Shown piece by piece: positions 8,900 to 16,208 of a DNA stretch of 36,879 nt; position 1 is the first letter of the stretch; each line of letters starts with the position of its first letter. The notes below the pieces were generated by a model. The model did not search any database. It saw nothing but the letters and a program-made list of their open reading frames with translations, and was not told the origin of the DNA. This DNA comes from an uncultured Collinsella sp. (GTDB taxonomy: Bacteria > Actinomycetota > Coriobacteriia > Coriobacteriales > Coriobacteriaceae). Made by a program: the position numbers and the translations under genes. The stretch is from NCBI GenBank assembly GCA_902496845.1, contig CABVCJ010000013.1:1-36879 (forward strand), read 5' to 3'.

Positions 8900-8908
8900 A
8901 TGATAGCA
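8900..8908 (-). promoter_or_regulatory. Candidate adhE promoter, extended -10
   Basis: On the minus strand the sequence TGCTATCAT (8908 to 8900) is an extended -10 element about 41 bp upstream of the adhE start. I see no good -35. The -10 is flanked by CTTGC and GCAAG, a 5-bp inverted repeat that could be an operator overlapping the promoter. Confidence 0.5.
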
Positions 8909-8951
8909 AGAAATTATTCGGCGAACGGTAAGATTCCTGTAAAAGGCACAC

Positions 8952-8981
8952 TAAAACGCTTCAATAAACTGAAACGTTTTA
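8952..8981. promoter_or_regulatory. Inverted repeat, candidate operator upstream of adhE
   Basis: TAAAACGCTTCA and TGAAACGTTTTA form 12-bp arms with one mismatch, separated by 6 bp. Each arm alone is close to a palindrome centred on CG, a style typical of LacI-family operators. It lies about 45-80 bp upstream of the candidate adhE -10. The regulator is unknown. Confidence 0.5.
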
Positions 8982-9010
8982 ACAAAACTATCTACCAGTG
9001 CATCGCCCCG

Positions 9011-9068
9011 CTCATTGGGGACAGGCTTACACGGGTGTTTTCGCTCATGTAAGCCTGTCCCCAATGAG
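9011..9068. repeat. Perfect 21-bp palindrome (REP/MITE-like)
   Basis: Bases 9011-9031 are the exact reverse complement of 9048-9068, around a 16-nt loop. It lies between the rpmB terminator and the adhE control region. There is no T-run directly after either arm, so it does not look like a terminator. Length and perfection suggest a dispersed palindromic repeat, which is inference because only one copy is in the window. Confidence 0.65.
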
Positions 9069-9071
9069 TGC

Positions 9072-9104
9072 AAAAAGGCGCCCTCCGTAGGGGAGGGCGC
9101 CTTT
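9072..9104 (-). terminator. Intrinsic terminator of rpmB
   Basis: A perfect 13-bp stem (9074-9086 with 9092-9104) and a 5-nt loop, followed on the minus strand by a run of five Ts. It lies 68 bp after the rpmB stop. Together with the palindrome and the adhE control elements it fills the 313-bp gap 8860-9172. Confidence 0.88.
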
Positions 9105-9172
9105 GGTAAGTTCTATGTGAACGCGAGGTCTTTGACCCGGAGAGTCCGAGGTACTTGTTGGTAAGACCTTAT

Positions 9173-9361
9173 TTAGGAGCGCGCAACCTTGCCGGACTTG
9201 AGGCAGGTGGAGCAAACGTTCATCTTGCGACGGTGACCATCGACGACGACGTAGACGCGCTGGATGTTGGGGCGGAACTTACGGTTGGTGACGCGGTGAG
9301 AGTGGCTGATGGAGCGACCGGCAACGGGGTGCTTACCGCAAACTTCGCAAACTTTGGACAT
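9173..9361 (-). CDS. rpmB: Large ribosomal subunit protein bL28, zinc-binding form
   Basis: The protein is a 62-residue component of the 50S subunit. It begins MSKVCEVCGKHP and has the family segments SHSHRVTNRKFRPNIQ and VVVDGHRRKMNVCSTCLKSG. The pairs CEVC (5-8) and CSTC form a four-cysteine zinc ribbon, so this is the zinc-containing (C+) paralogue type. ATG 9361 was chosen because the bL28 N-terminus starts there and a near-perfect AAGGAGG lies about 8 bases upstream. The open frame continues 16 codons further without support. It is a single-gene transcript with its own terminator. Confidence 0.96.
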   Translation of the reverse strand: MSKVCEVCGKHPVAGRSISHSHRVTNRKFRPNIQRVYVVVDGHRRKMNVCSTCLKSGKVARS

Positions 9362-9415
9362 AACTGACCCTCCTTGGGCGACAAACGAACATGTCGCGTT
9401 AACAAACAAGCCTGA

Positions 9416-9424
9416 ACTATAGCA
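9416..9424 (-). promoter_or_regulatory. Candidate rpmB promoter, extended -10
   Basis: TGCTATAGT on the minus strand (9424 to 9416) fits an extended -10 element 55 bp before the rpmB start. The same nine bases precede rpsT at 22051-22059. No clear -35 is visible. Confidence 0.55.
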
Positions 9425-9684
9425 CAGAAGCAGCTCCCTGTGCGTAATCTACACAGAGATATTTCTCTTTTGGCGATAGTGCCCACGCCACGGCCCTGGA
9501 CGTAGATCCGATTTGCGTGCAGCAGAGGGGATTATGCCAGCTCGTGTGTGCGTTTTCAAGCTCGTCCCACAAATATATATAGGTTTATTGAGCATTGGGC
9601 TCCGTTTACGGAATGCTCTGTATTTATGCTCGCAATTCAGCTTGAGGTTGGCTACACTATCCCTTGACCATTAAAGGGGTACGA
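9425..9684. other. Divergent intergenic region between rpmB and pyrR
   Basis: No credible gene was found in this stretch. It contains an AT-rich block near 9570-9590, a 7-bp inverted repeat GAGCATT (9590-9596) with AATGCTC (9612-9618), and TACACT at 9653-9658, a weak candidate -10 for the pyr operon that would start transcription just before the leader RNA. Confidence 0.4.
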
Positions 9685-9773
9685 GATACCCACATGGAAT
9701 TACATAGCTGCCAAAGAGCAGCCCTTCCTGTGGGTGTCTGGTCCGCTTTGAGCGGTCGGGCATCTATTTTTTT
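9685..9773 (+). promoter_or_regulatory. pyr operon leader: two mutually exclusive hairpins, terminator with seven Ts
   Basis: Hairpin P pairs 9685-9694 with 9729-9738 (10 bp, one G-U), continues with GGAA (9696-9699) and TTCC (9725-9728), an internal loop, and GCTGC/GCAGC (9707-9711, 9718-9722) closing a CAAAGA hexaloop. This resembles the PyrR-binding hairpin, whose known loop consensus is CNGNGA (five of six match). Hairpin T pairs 9733-9747 with 9751-9764, with one bulge and several G-U pairs, and is followed by seven Ts (9767-9773), as a terminator. The arms overlap at 9733-9738, so both cannot form fully. This fits attenuation of pyrRBCKDF by UMP. Which state PyrR favours is not clear from the sequence. 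Confidence 0.7.
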
Positions 9774-9812
9774 GACTGTGTCAGCAGTCAAGACATGTGA
9801 GGAAGGAGATCG

Positions 9813-10397
9813 ATGGGCACGACTTCCCCCAAGGCGGTCATCATGGACGAGACCGCCGTCAATCGAGCGATGACCCGCATCGCGCACGAGATTCTCGAGC
9901 GCAACGAGGGCTGTGAAGACCTCGCTCTGGTCGGCATCGTCACGCGCGGCGACCTTCTGGCAAAGAAGCTCGCTGAGGAGATCAAGGAGATCGAGGGCGT
10001 CGACGTTCCGCTCGGCAGCCTCGACATCAGCTTCTACCGCGATGACTACGCTACCAATTTTGCTCCCGCGATCCACGCCACCAACATTCCCTTTAGCGTC
10101 GACGGCAAACGCGTCGTGCTGGTGGACGACATCCTGTACACGGGCCGTACCATTCGCGCCGCTCTCGACGCTGTCATGGATCTGGGCCGTCCGAGCCGTA
10201 TTGAGTTGGCGGTCCTCGTTGACCGCGGCCACCGTGAGCTCCCCATCTCGCCGGACTTTGTCGGCAAGAATGTTCCCTCGTCGCATGAGGAGAACGTGCA
10301 CCTATATATGAAAGAAGTCGACGGCCACACCGCTGTCGAGATTAACGACGTCGCGCCGGGTTCCCACGTGGGCTCCGCGCCGCTGGGAGGTGAGTAG
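9813..10397 (+). CDS. pyrR: PyrR, pyrimidine operon RNA-binding regulator / uracil phosphoribosyltransferase
   Basis: PyrR senses UMP/UTP against PRPP and controls pyr mRNA by binding its leader; many members also make UMP from uracil. The 194-residue protein has the type I phosphoribosyltransferase fold with the PRPP-binding loop VVLVDDILYTGRT (101-113), an N-terminal VGIVTRGD segment and LVDRGHRELPISPDFVGKN. The ATG has GGAAGGAG 4-5 bases upstream. It is the first gene of the pyr operon and lies directly behind a leader RNA with terminator, the typical position for self-control. The last 15-20 residues extend slightly beyond the usual end. Confidence 0.94.
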   Translation: MGTTSPKAVIMDETAVNRAMTRIAHEILERNEGCEDLALVGIVTRGDLLAKKLAEEIKEIEGVDVPLGSLDISFYRDDYATNFAPAIHATNIPFSVDGKRVVLVDDILYTGRTIRAALDAVMDLGRPSRIELAVLVDRGHRELPISPDFVGKNVPSSHEENVHLYMKEVDGHTAVEINDVAPGSHVGSAPLGGE

Positions 10398-10401
10398 TAC
10401 C

Positions 10402-11346
10402 GTGGCGTTCAACCATAAGCACCTGATCGACATTACCGAGTACTCCGAAGAGGACATCAAGCTCATCCTCGAGACCGCCAAGGCGTTCTCTGAGGTCAAC
10501 GAGCGTGCCATCAAGAAGGTCCCCACGCTCAAGGGCAAGACCATCGTCAACATGTTCAACGAGCCCTCGACGCGCACCCGCAGCTCCTTCGAGCTCGCCG
10601 AGAAGCGTCTTTCGGCCGACAGCCTTAACTTTGGCGGCTCCTCGACCTCCACGGTCAAGGGCGAGAGCCTCGTCGATACCGTCGAGACCCTCAACGCCTA
10701 CAAGATCGACTGCATCGTCGTGCGCGACAAGCACGCCGGCGCGCCCTACATCGTCACGCAGAACTCGCCCGCGAGCGTCATCTGCGCTGGCGACGGCAAG
10801 CACAACCACCCCACGCAGGCCCTGCTCGACCTGTATACCATCTGGGAGCATAAGGGTGACTTCCACGGTTTGAAGGTCGCCGTCGTCGGCGATATCGCGC
10901 ACTCCCGCGTCTGCGGCTCGCTGATCCCCGCCCTTAAGATCATGGGCTGCGAGACCTATGCCGTCGCCCCCGGCACGCTGCTGCCGCCGGCGCCCGAGGT
11001 CCTGGGCTGCGACCACGTGACGAGCGACCTCGATTCCATCCTGCCCGAGCTGGACGTCGTCTACATGCTGCGCGTGCAGCAGGAGCGCCTCGAAGGTGCC
11101 CCGTTCCCGACCATTCGCGAGTACCACAAGCTCTTCGGCCTGACCAAGGACCGCGAGAAGCTCATGAAGCCCGATGCGATCATCTGCCACCCGGGCCCCA
11201 TCAACCGCGGCGTCGAGTTCGACTCTTATATGGCCGACCACCCGCAACGCTCCGTCATCCTGGAGCAGGTCTACGCCGGTATCTGCGTGCGTATGGCTAT
11301 CCTGTATCTGCTGCTTGGAGGTGCCGATAATGGCCTTGCTTCTTAA
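10402..11346 (+). CDS. pyrB: Aspartate carbamoyltransferase, catalytic chain
   Basis: PyrB joins carbamoyl phosphate and aspartate to N-carbamoyl-aspartate, the first committed step of pyrimidine synthesis. The protein has the carbamoyl-phosphate-binding motif STRTR (56-60), the segment HPTQALLDLYTI, and a C-terminal CHPGPINRGVE. GTG 10402 was chosen because GGAGGTGA (10386-10393) is spaced eight bases from it, giving 314 residues in line with the family. GTG 10390 is in frame but sits on the ribosome binding site. No pyrI regulatory chain follows, so a trimeric enzyme of the Gram-positive type is likely. Its end overlaps the pyrC start by 17 bases. Confidence 0.95.
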   Translation: MAFNHKHLIDITEYSEEDIKLILETAKAFSEVNERAIKKVPTLKGKTIVNMFNEPSTRTRSSFELAEKRLSADSLNFGGSSTSTVKGESLVDTVETLNAYKIDCIVVRDKHAGAPYIVTQNSPASVICAGDGKHNHPTQALLDLYTIWEHKGDFHGLKVAVVGDIAHSRVCGSLIPALKIMGCETYAVAPGTLLPPAPEVLGCDHVTSDLDSILPELDVVYMLRVQQERLEGAPFPTIREYHKLFGLTKDREKLMKPDAIICHPGPINRGVEFDSYMADHPQRSVILEQVYAGICVRMAILYLLLGGADNGLAS

Positions 11347-12567
11347 GAATGCTCACGTCGTCGATCCGTCTGTCGAGCTTGACGGTGTCGTTGACGTCCT
11401 GATTGACGGCGACAAGATCGCCGAGGTCGGCGAGAATCTCGCCGTCGAGGGAGCCGAGGTCCGCGACCTTTCCGGCAAGTACCTCGTCCCCGGCCTGGTG
11501 GATATGCACGTTCACCTTCGCGAGCCCGGCTACGAGGTCAAAGAGGACATCGAGAGCGGCACCCGCGCAGCTGCCAAGGGCGGCTTTACCGGCGTGTGTG
11601 CCATGCCCAACACTGATCCCGTCACCGATAACGGCACCGTCGTGGAGTTCGTCAAGTCCCGCGCTGCCGAGGTCGGTCACTGCCGCGTCTATCCGTCGGG
11701 CGCCATGACCCGCGGTCTTAAGGGCGAGGCCATGTCCGAGATGGGCGACATGGTCGCCCACGGCGCCGTCGCCTTTACCGACGACGGTCGCGGCGTGCAG
11801 GGCGCGGGCATGCTCCGTCGCTGCATGGACTACGGCAAGATGTTCGGCAAGGTATTTATGAGCCACTGCCAGGACGAGGACCTCGTGGGCGCCGGCCAGG
11901 TGAACGAGGGCTCCAGATCGCTCGCGACATCGAGATCGCTAAGCTGACCGGTGCCAAGCTGCACATCCAGCACATCTCCACCGCCCATGGCCTGGAAATC
12001 GTGCGTGCCGGTAAGGCCGCTGGCGTTCAGGTTACCTGCGAGGCTACCCCGCACCACATGTTCCTGACCGAGAACGATCTGGACGAGACCTACAACACCT
12101 CGCTCAAGGTCAATCCGCCGCTGCGCACCGACGAGGACGCCGAGGCCATCCGTCAGGGTGTCATCGACGGTACCGTCGACGTTATCGTCACCGATCACGC
12201 TCCGCACACTCCGTGGGAGAAGGCCCGCGAGTTCGAGCTCGCACCCTTTGGCATGATCGGCCTCGAGACCTCGCTGTCGCTCGTGCTCACCGAGCTGGTC
12301 AACACGGGCAAGATGAGCGTGGGCCGCATGGTCGAGCTCATGGCCATCAAACCGCGTGAGATCCTGGGCCTCGACCAGGTTCAGGTCAAGGCGGGCTCCG
12401 TTGCTGACCTGACCGTGTTCGACCCCGCCGCAACCTGGACGGTTGGCGAGGGCGGTTACGAGTCGCGTGCCGAGAACTCCGGCTTCGCCGGCCGCACGCT
12501 TACCGGTCGTGCCACCGATGTGTTTGTCGGCGGTAAACAGACGCTTGCCGACGGCTGCATCTGCTAG
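11330..12567 (+). pseudogene. pyrC: Dihydroorotase, broken by an out-of-frame deletion near 11911
   Basis: Dihydroorotase closes carbamoyl-aspartate to dihydroorotate. The start is ATG 11330 with GGAGGTG upstream, and the frame shows DMHVHLREPG (zinc ligands) and SHCQDED, then runs into a stop at 11945-11947. From CAG 11914 a second frame resumes the same protein (QIARDIEIAKLTG, HIQHIST, TPHHMFL, VTDHAPHT) to a stop at 12565-12567. Between the NEG codons (to 11911) and QIARD, family members have about 18 residues, of which only two bases remain here. A deletion of about 50 nt, not a multiple of three, therefore removed a conserved segment and broke the frame. All other catalytic motifs survive, so the event is recent or is a sequencing or assembly error. 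Confidence 0.9.
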
Positions 12568-12587
12568 CATAGCCTTATCGCTTTTGT

Positions 12588-12620
12588 GCGCGGCGCCCTT
12601 GCGGTGCCGCGCTTTCTATT
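12588..12620 (+). terminator. Weak terminator-like hairpin between pyrC and pyrK
   Basis: A 10-bp GC-rich stem with one G-U pair (12588-12597 with 12603-12612), a 5-nt loop and the imperfect run TTTCTATT. It may only reduce read-through into pyrK, pyrD and pyrF. Confidence 0.5.
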
Positions 12621-12659
12621 CGTTTAGACCATGCAACCGCATGGGGGATTGGAGCGTCT

Positions 12660-13451
12660 ATGCCCACACCTTCCACTGCACGCATGCACGACTTCGAGGT
12701 CGTCTCGAACCGGGAGATCGCCGACGGCATCTTCTCGCTCGTCATCTCGGCCCCCAAGCTTGCAAGTGCGCTCAAGCCCGGTCAGTTTGTGAACATCGCC
12801 GTGCCCGGCGATGCGTCCTCGCTGCTTCGCGTGCCTCTGAGCTACTACCGCGCCGACGCCGAGGCCGGCACCGTTGAGCTGTGGTACGCCGTCGTGGGCG
12901 ACGATACCCGCCGTCTGTCGCAGATGGCTCCCGGCTCCACCTCTAATCTGTTGGGCCCCGGCGGCCGCGGCTGGCTCGTGCCCGAGGGCACCAGGAAGGC
13001 GCTGCTCGTCGCTGGCGGCATTGGCGTTCCGCCCGTGCTCTGCCTGGCTGGCATGCTTGCCGAGCAGGGCGTGGACGTTGACGTATGTCTGGGCTTTGGC
13101 ACCGCGTCCAAGGCCGTGGGCGTCGATGAGTTCCGCGCGCTGGGAGCTACGGTCAACGTATGCACCGACGACGGCTCGTTGGGCACGCACGGCTTCTGCA
13201 CCGATCCTGCCGCCGAGCTGCTCGGCGAGGGCGGTTACGACTACGTCGCCAGCTGTGGTCCCGCCGTCATGATGAAGAAGGTCGCCGCCGCTGCCGCCGA
13301 GGCCGGCGCGTACTGCGAGGTGTCGCTCGAGCGCATGATGAGCTGTGGCTTTGGCGCCTGCAACACCTGCAATGTCGAGACGGTCGACGGTATGAAGGGC
13401 GCCTGCATGTGCGGCCCCGTGTTTGATGCTTCCAAGGTGGTGGTCTTCTAG
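12660..13451 (+). CDS. pyrK: Dihydroorotate dehydrogenase B, electron-transfer subunit
   Basis: PyrK carries FAD and a [2Fe-2S] cluster and passes electrons from the PyrD subunit to NAD+. In 263 residues it shows a ferredoxin-reductase-like FAD domain (LKPGQFVNIAVP, LLRVPLSYY), an NAD-binding domain (LLVAGGIGVPPVLCLA) and the C-terminal cluster cysteines C229, C234, C237 and C249 in CGFGACNTC and ACMCG. The ATG has TTGGAG five bases upstream. It overlaps pyrD by one base, as expected for two subunits of one complex. The presence of pyrK marks the NAD-dependent class 1B enzyme, suited to anaerobic growth. Confidence 0.95.
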   Translation: MPTPSTARMHDFEVVSNREIADGIFSLVISAPKLASALKPGQFVNIAVPGDASSLLRVPLSYYRADAEAGTVELWYAVVGDDTRRLSQMAPGSTSNLLGPGGRGWLVPEGTRKALLVAGGIGVPPVLCLAGMLAEQGVDVDVCLGFGTASKAVGVDEFRALGATVNVCTDDGSLGTHGFCTDPAAELLGEGGYDYVASCGPAVMMKKVAAAAAEAGAYCEVSLERMMSCGFGACNTCNVETVDGMKGACMCGPVFDASKVVVF

Positions 13452-14374
13452 TGGGTAACGTGAACATGGCCGTCGATTTCGGCGGCGTCAAGATGCAGAA
13501 CCCCATCAACACCGCAGCCGGTACCTTTGGCTACGGATGGCAGTTCCAGAACTTCTTTGATGTCTCCCAGCTGGGCGCCATCACCACCAAGGGTTGTGCT
13601 GCCGAGCCCTGGCCCGGCAACCCCGCGCCCCGCATGGCCGAGATCCCGGGCGGCATGATCAACTCCGTGGGCCTTCAGAACCCCGGCGTGGCTGCCTTTG
13701 CCCGTGAGTCCGGCCCGTGGCTCGAGCAGCTTTCCAAGGACGGTTGCCAGGTCATCTGCCAGGTCGCTGGCCACTCCGTTGACGAGTTTGTCCGCGCGCT
13801 CGAGATGTATGTCGAACTGTGCCCCTGGGCTGCCGGTTACGAGATCAACGTGAGCTGCCCCAATATTGCCGCCGGCGGTGCGGCCATGGGTTCCTCGCCC
13901 GAGGGCGCCTCTGCCGTTATGGCTGCCTGCCGTAAGGTGACCGATAAGCCGCTGTTCGTAAAGATGGCTCCGGTTAACGTCGCCGAGATTGCCAAGGCTC
14001 TCGAGTCCGCGGGAGCCGACGGCCTTTCGGTCATTAACTCCATCCAGGGCATGGCTATCGACGTTCATACCCGCAAGTCCCGTGTGGCCAAGCCCAAGGG
14101 CGGCCTTTCGGGCCCGCTGTGCCACCACATTGCCGTGCGGATGGTCTGGGAGGTTGCCCAGGCCGTTGATATCCCCATCAACGGTGTCGGCGGCGTCATG
14201 ACCGGCGAGGATGCGGCCGAGTTTATCCTGGCCGGCGCCACCTGCGTGTCGGTCGGCATGGCCAATTTTGTTGATCCGTGCGCCTCGATTAAGATCGCGC
14301 ACGAGCTCGAGGCTTGGGCGGAGTCCCAGGGCGTGAAGGACATCAACGAGCTGGTAGGTGCTTTCGAATGCTAG
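13451..14374 (+). CDS. pyrD: Dihydroorotate dehydrogenase B (NAD+), catalytic subunit
   Basis: The FMN enzyme oxidises dihydroorotate to orotate and works with PyrK. The 307-residue TIM barrel has NPINTAAGTFGYG at the start, the active-site cysteine C136 in INVSCPNI (class 1B enzymes use cysteine as base), PLFVKMAP, and the FMN phosphate-binding GVGGVMTGEDA. GTG 13451 overlaps the pyrK stop by one base. ATG 13466 would remove part of the normal N-terminus, so GTG is preferred. It overlaps pyrF by seven bases. Confidence 0.95.
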   Translation: MGNVNMAVDFGGVKMQNPINTAAGTFGYGWQFQNFFDVSQLGAITTKGCAAEPWPGNPAPRMAEIPGGMINSVGLQNPGVAAFARESGPWLEQLSKDGCQVICQVAGHSVDEFVRALEMYVELCPWAAGYEINVSCPNIAAGGAAMGSSPEGASAVMAACRKVTDKPLFVKMAPVNVAEIAKALESAGADGLSVINSIQGMAIDVHTRKSRVAKPKGGLSGPLCHHIAVRMVWEVAQAVDIPINGVGGVMTGEDAAEFILAGATCVSVGMANFVDPCASIKIAHELEAWAESQGVKDINELVGAFEC

Positions 14375-15084
14375 AGACCGATGCCCGCGACCGCGTTATC
14401 GTCGCCCTCGACTGCGACCGTGAGCGTGCGCTCGAGCTCGCCCACGAGCTTTCTGGTCATGCCGCTTGGCTCAAGGTGGGCATGACGCTCTATTACGCTG
14501 AGGGCCCCGAGATCGTCAAGACGTTCAAGGACCTGGGTTTTAAGGTCTTCCTCGACCTCAAATTCCATGACATTCCGCATCAGGTGCGCGGTGCCGCCCG
14601 TTCCGCCTCGCTTGCCGGTGCCGACCTGCTTTCGGTCCACGGTCTGGGCTCGGGCGCTATGCTCGCTGCCTGCCGCGAGGGTGCCGAGGAGGCGCGCGAG
14701 GACCGCGCCAAGCTCGTTGCCATCACCGTGCTCACGAGCATGAACCAGGATTCGCTGGCCGAGATTGGCGTCGAGTCACCCGTGGCCGAGGAGGCCGCCC
14801 GTCTGGCAAAGCTTGCCCAGGCCAACGGCATCGACGGCATCGTGTGCTCGCCGATGGAGGCTCATGACATGCGCGAGCTGCTGGGCCCCGACGCGCTGAT
14901 CGTGACTCCGGGTGTGCGTCCGGTTGGCGCCGCCCTGGGCGATCAATCCCGCGTGGCGACGCCCTCCCAGGCTATCGAGCGCGGCGCGAGCCACATCGTG
15001 GTGGGCCGACCCATCACCGGTGCCGACGATCCGGTTGCCGCCTTTGACGCTATCGTTGCCGAGCTGGTCGAAAACGTCGCCTAA
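14368..15084 (+). CDS. pyrF: Orotidine 5'-phosphate decarboxylase
   Basis: PyrF forms UMP from OMP, the last step of the pathway. The 238-residue protein carries the catalytic DxKxxD pattern in LDLKFHDIP (D63, K65, D68), WLKVGMTLYY, the C-terminal VTPGVRP and phosphate-binding VVGRPIT. ATG 14368 sits inside the last codons of pyrD (ATGCTAG), pointing to coupled translation. The longer frame upstream has no support. It is the last gene of the pyr operon; pyrE and carAB are not in the window. Confidence 0.95.
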   Translation: MLETDARDRVIVALDCDRERALELAHELSGHAAWLKVGMTLYYAEGPEIVKTFKDLGFKVFLDLKFHDIPHQVRGAARSASLAGADLLSVHGLGSGAMLAACREGAEEAREDRAKLVAITVLTSMNQDSLAEIGVESPVAEEAARLAKLAQANGIDGIVCSPMEAHDMRELLGPDALIVTPGVRPVGAALGDQSRVATPSQAIERGASHIVVGRPITGADDPVAAFDAIVAELVENVA

Positions 15085-15127
15085 AAGATTCCCTCAAGTC
15101 ACCACTTTTGGGTCTTATTAGCACAAA

Positions 15128-15190
15128 TTAGCCCCTGTGCCTGCGAAAACTTTCCCATCCTTTGTGTGGAATCGCAGGTCAGGGGCTTAA
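15128..15190 (+). terminator. Long imperfect hairpin after the pyr operon, possible terminator
   Basis: GCCCCTG (15131-15137) pairs with CAGGGGC (15180-15186), and CCTGCGA (15140-15146) with TCGCAGG (15172-15178), around a 25-nt loop. Only TTAACTTTG follows, so termination may be weak. It separates the pyr operon from the mihF promoter. Confidence 0.45.
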
Positions 15191-15271
15191 CTTTGACCTC
15201 CGTATATTGCACTTTTCGCAGGTATCGTCTAACCTATGGTGCCGTCGATTGGGCATTTAGTGCGTTTGACG

Positions 15272-15280
15272 TGCTAAAAT
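15272..15280 (+). promoter_or_regulatory. Candidate mihF promoter, extended -10
   Basis: TGCTAAAAT is an extended -10 element 44 bp before the mihF start. TTGACG lies too close upstream to be its -35. Confidence 0.45.
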
Positions 15281-15324
15281 GCTAATTATTGCATCAGATA
15301 TAACCTAACTATTTGGAGGTTCGA

Positions 15325-15633
15325 ATGGCACTCCCTCAGCTTACCGACGAGCAGCGCAAGCAGGCTCTTGAGAAGGCTGCCGCTGCACGTCACGCCCGCG
15401 CTGAGCTTCGCGAGCAGATCAAGAAGGGCGAGAAGTCCCTCGAGTCCGTGCTCAATTCCGATGACCCCATCGCTTCCCGCATGAAGGTTTCCACCCTCAT
15501 CGAGTCTCTCCCCGGTTATGGCAAGGCTAAGGCCGCCAAGATCATGGAGGAGCTCGGCATCTCCGCTACCCGTCGCGTCCAGGGCCTCGGCGTCCGTCAG
15601 CGCGAGCAGCTCCTCGAGCAGCTGACCAAATAA
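15325..15633 (+). CDS. mihF: Actinobacterial integration host factor (mIHF)
   Basis: This is a small nucleoid-associated DNA-binding protein found in actinobacteria, unrelated to proteobacterial IHF. It has a charged N-terminal helix (LTDEQRKQALEKAAAAR) and a C-terminal helix-two-turn-helix domain (LIESLPGYGKAKAAKIMEELGI, then RVQGLGVRQREQLL). At 102 residues it has the usual length. ATG 15325 follows TTGGAGGT with good spacing. Its place directly ahead of gmk and rpoZ is the conserved actinobacterial order and is one of the best taxonomic hints in the window. Confidence 0.94.
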   Translation: MALPQLTDEQRKQALEKAAAARHARAELREQIKKGEKSLESVLNSDDPIASRMKVSTLIESLPGYGKAKAAKIMEELGISATRRVQGLGVRQREQLLEQLTK

Positions 15634-16203
15634 GTGAGCGCTCAGGATTCAAAGCTCTTTGTGATTTCTGGACCGTCAGGTGCAGGCAAGGGCACGCTCG
15701 TCACTCGTGTGCGCGAGCGTCGCTCGAACCTGGGCCTGACGGTTTCGGCTACCACGCGAGCACCACGCAAAGGTGAGGTCGACGGCGTCAACTACTTTTT
15801 CCTGACGCGCGAGGAGTTCGACCGCCGCGTGGCAAACGGTGAGTTTGTTGAGTGGGCTGAGGTCCACGGCAACTGCTACGGCACGTTGGTGAGCGAGGTC
15901 ACATCCAAGCTCGCCTCTGGCTCGTCTCTGATCTTGGAGATCGATGTTCAGGGTGCCCTGCAGGTCAAGGAGCGTTTCCCCGAGGCCGTGCTGATCTTTA
16001 TCAAGCCTCCTTCGCTCGAGGTGCTCCGCGATCGCCTGGTCGGTCGCGGTACCGAGACGCCCGAGACGATCGAGCTGCGTATGGCAAACGCCGCCGATGA
16101 ACTTGCCCTTGCCGACCGCTACGACGACGTCGTGGTGAATGACGATCTCGACCGCGCGACCGATGAGCTCGTTCGCGTTCTCGATATGCATGAAAGGATC
16201 TGA
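15634..16203 (+). CDS. gmk: Guanylate kinase
   Basis: The enzyme phosphorylates GMP to GDP with ATP. Its 189 residues include the P-loop GPSGAGKGT (13-21), the GMP-binding segment VSATTRAPRKGEVDGVNYFF, and ILEIDVQGALQVK. GTG 15634 directly abuts the mihF stop codon, which implies translational coupling. Only five bases separate it from rpoZ. Confidence 0.96.
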   Translation: MSAQDSKLFVISGPSGAGKGTLVTRVRERRSNLGLTVSATTRAPRKGEVDGVNYFFLTREEFDRRVANGEFVEWAEVHGNCYGTLVSEVTSKLASGSSLILEIDVQGALQVKERFPEAVLIFIKPPSLEVLRDRLVGRGTETPETIELRMANAADELALADRYDDVVVNDDLDRATDELVRVLDMHERI

Positions 16204-16208
16204 GGTCC

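Noticed and set aside
9664..9692. TTGACC with TACCCA as the pyr operon promoter
   Set aside because: The -10 match is poor, and transcription would start after the first arm of the leader hairpin, which would destroy the only long leader structure.
11880..11960. Programmed ribosomal frameshift to make full-length PyrC
   Set aside because: No slippery sequence is evident, and about 18 conserved residues are missing from the DNA itself, which a frameshift could not restore.
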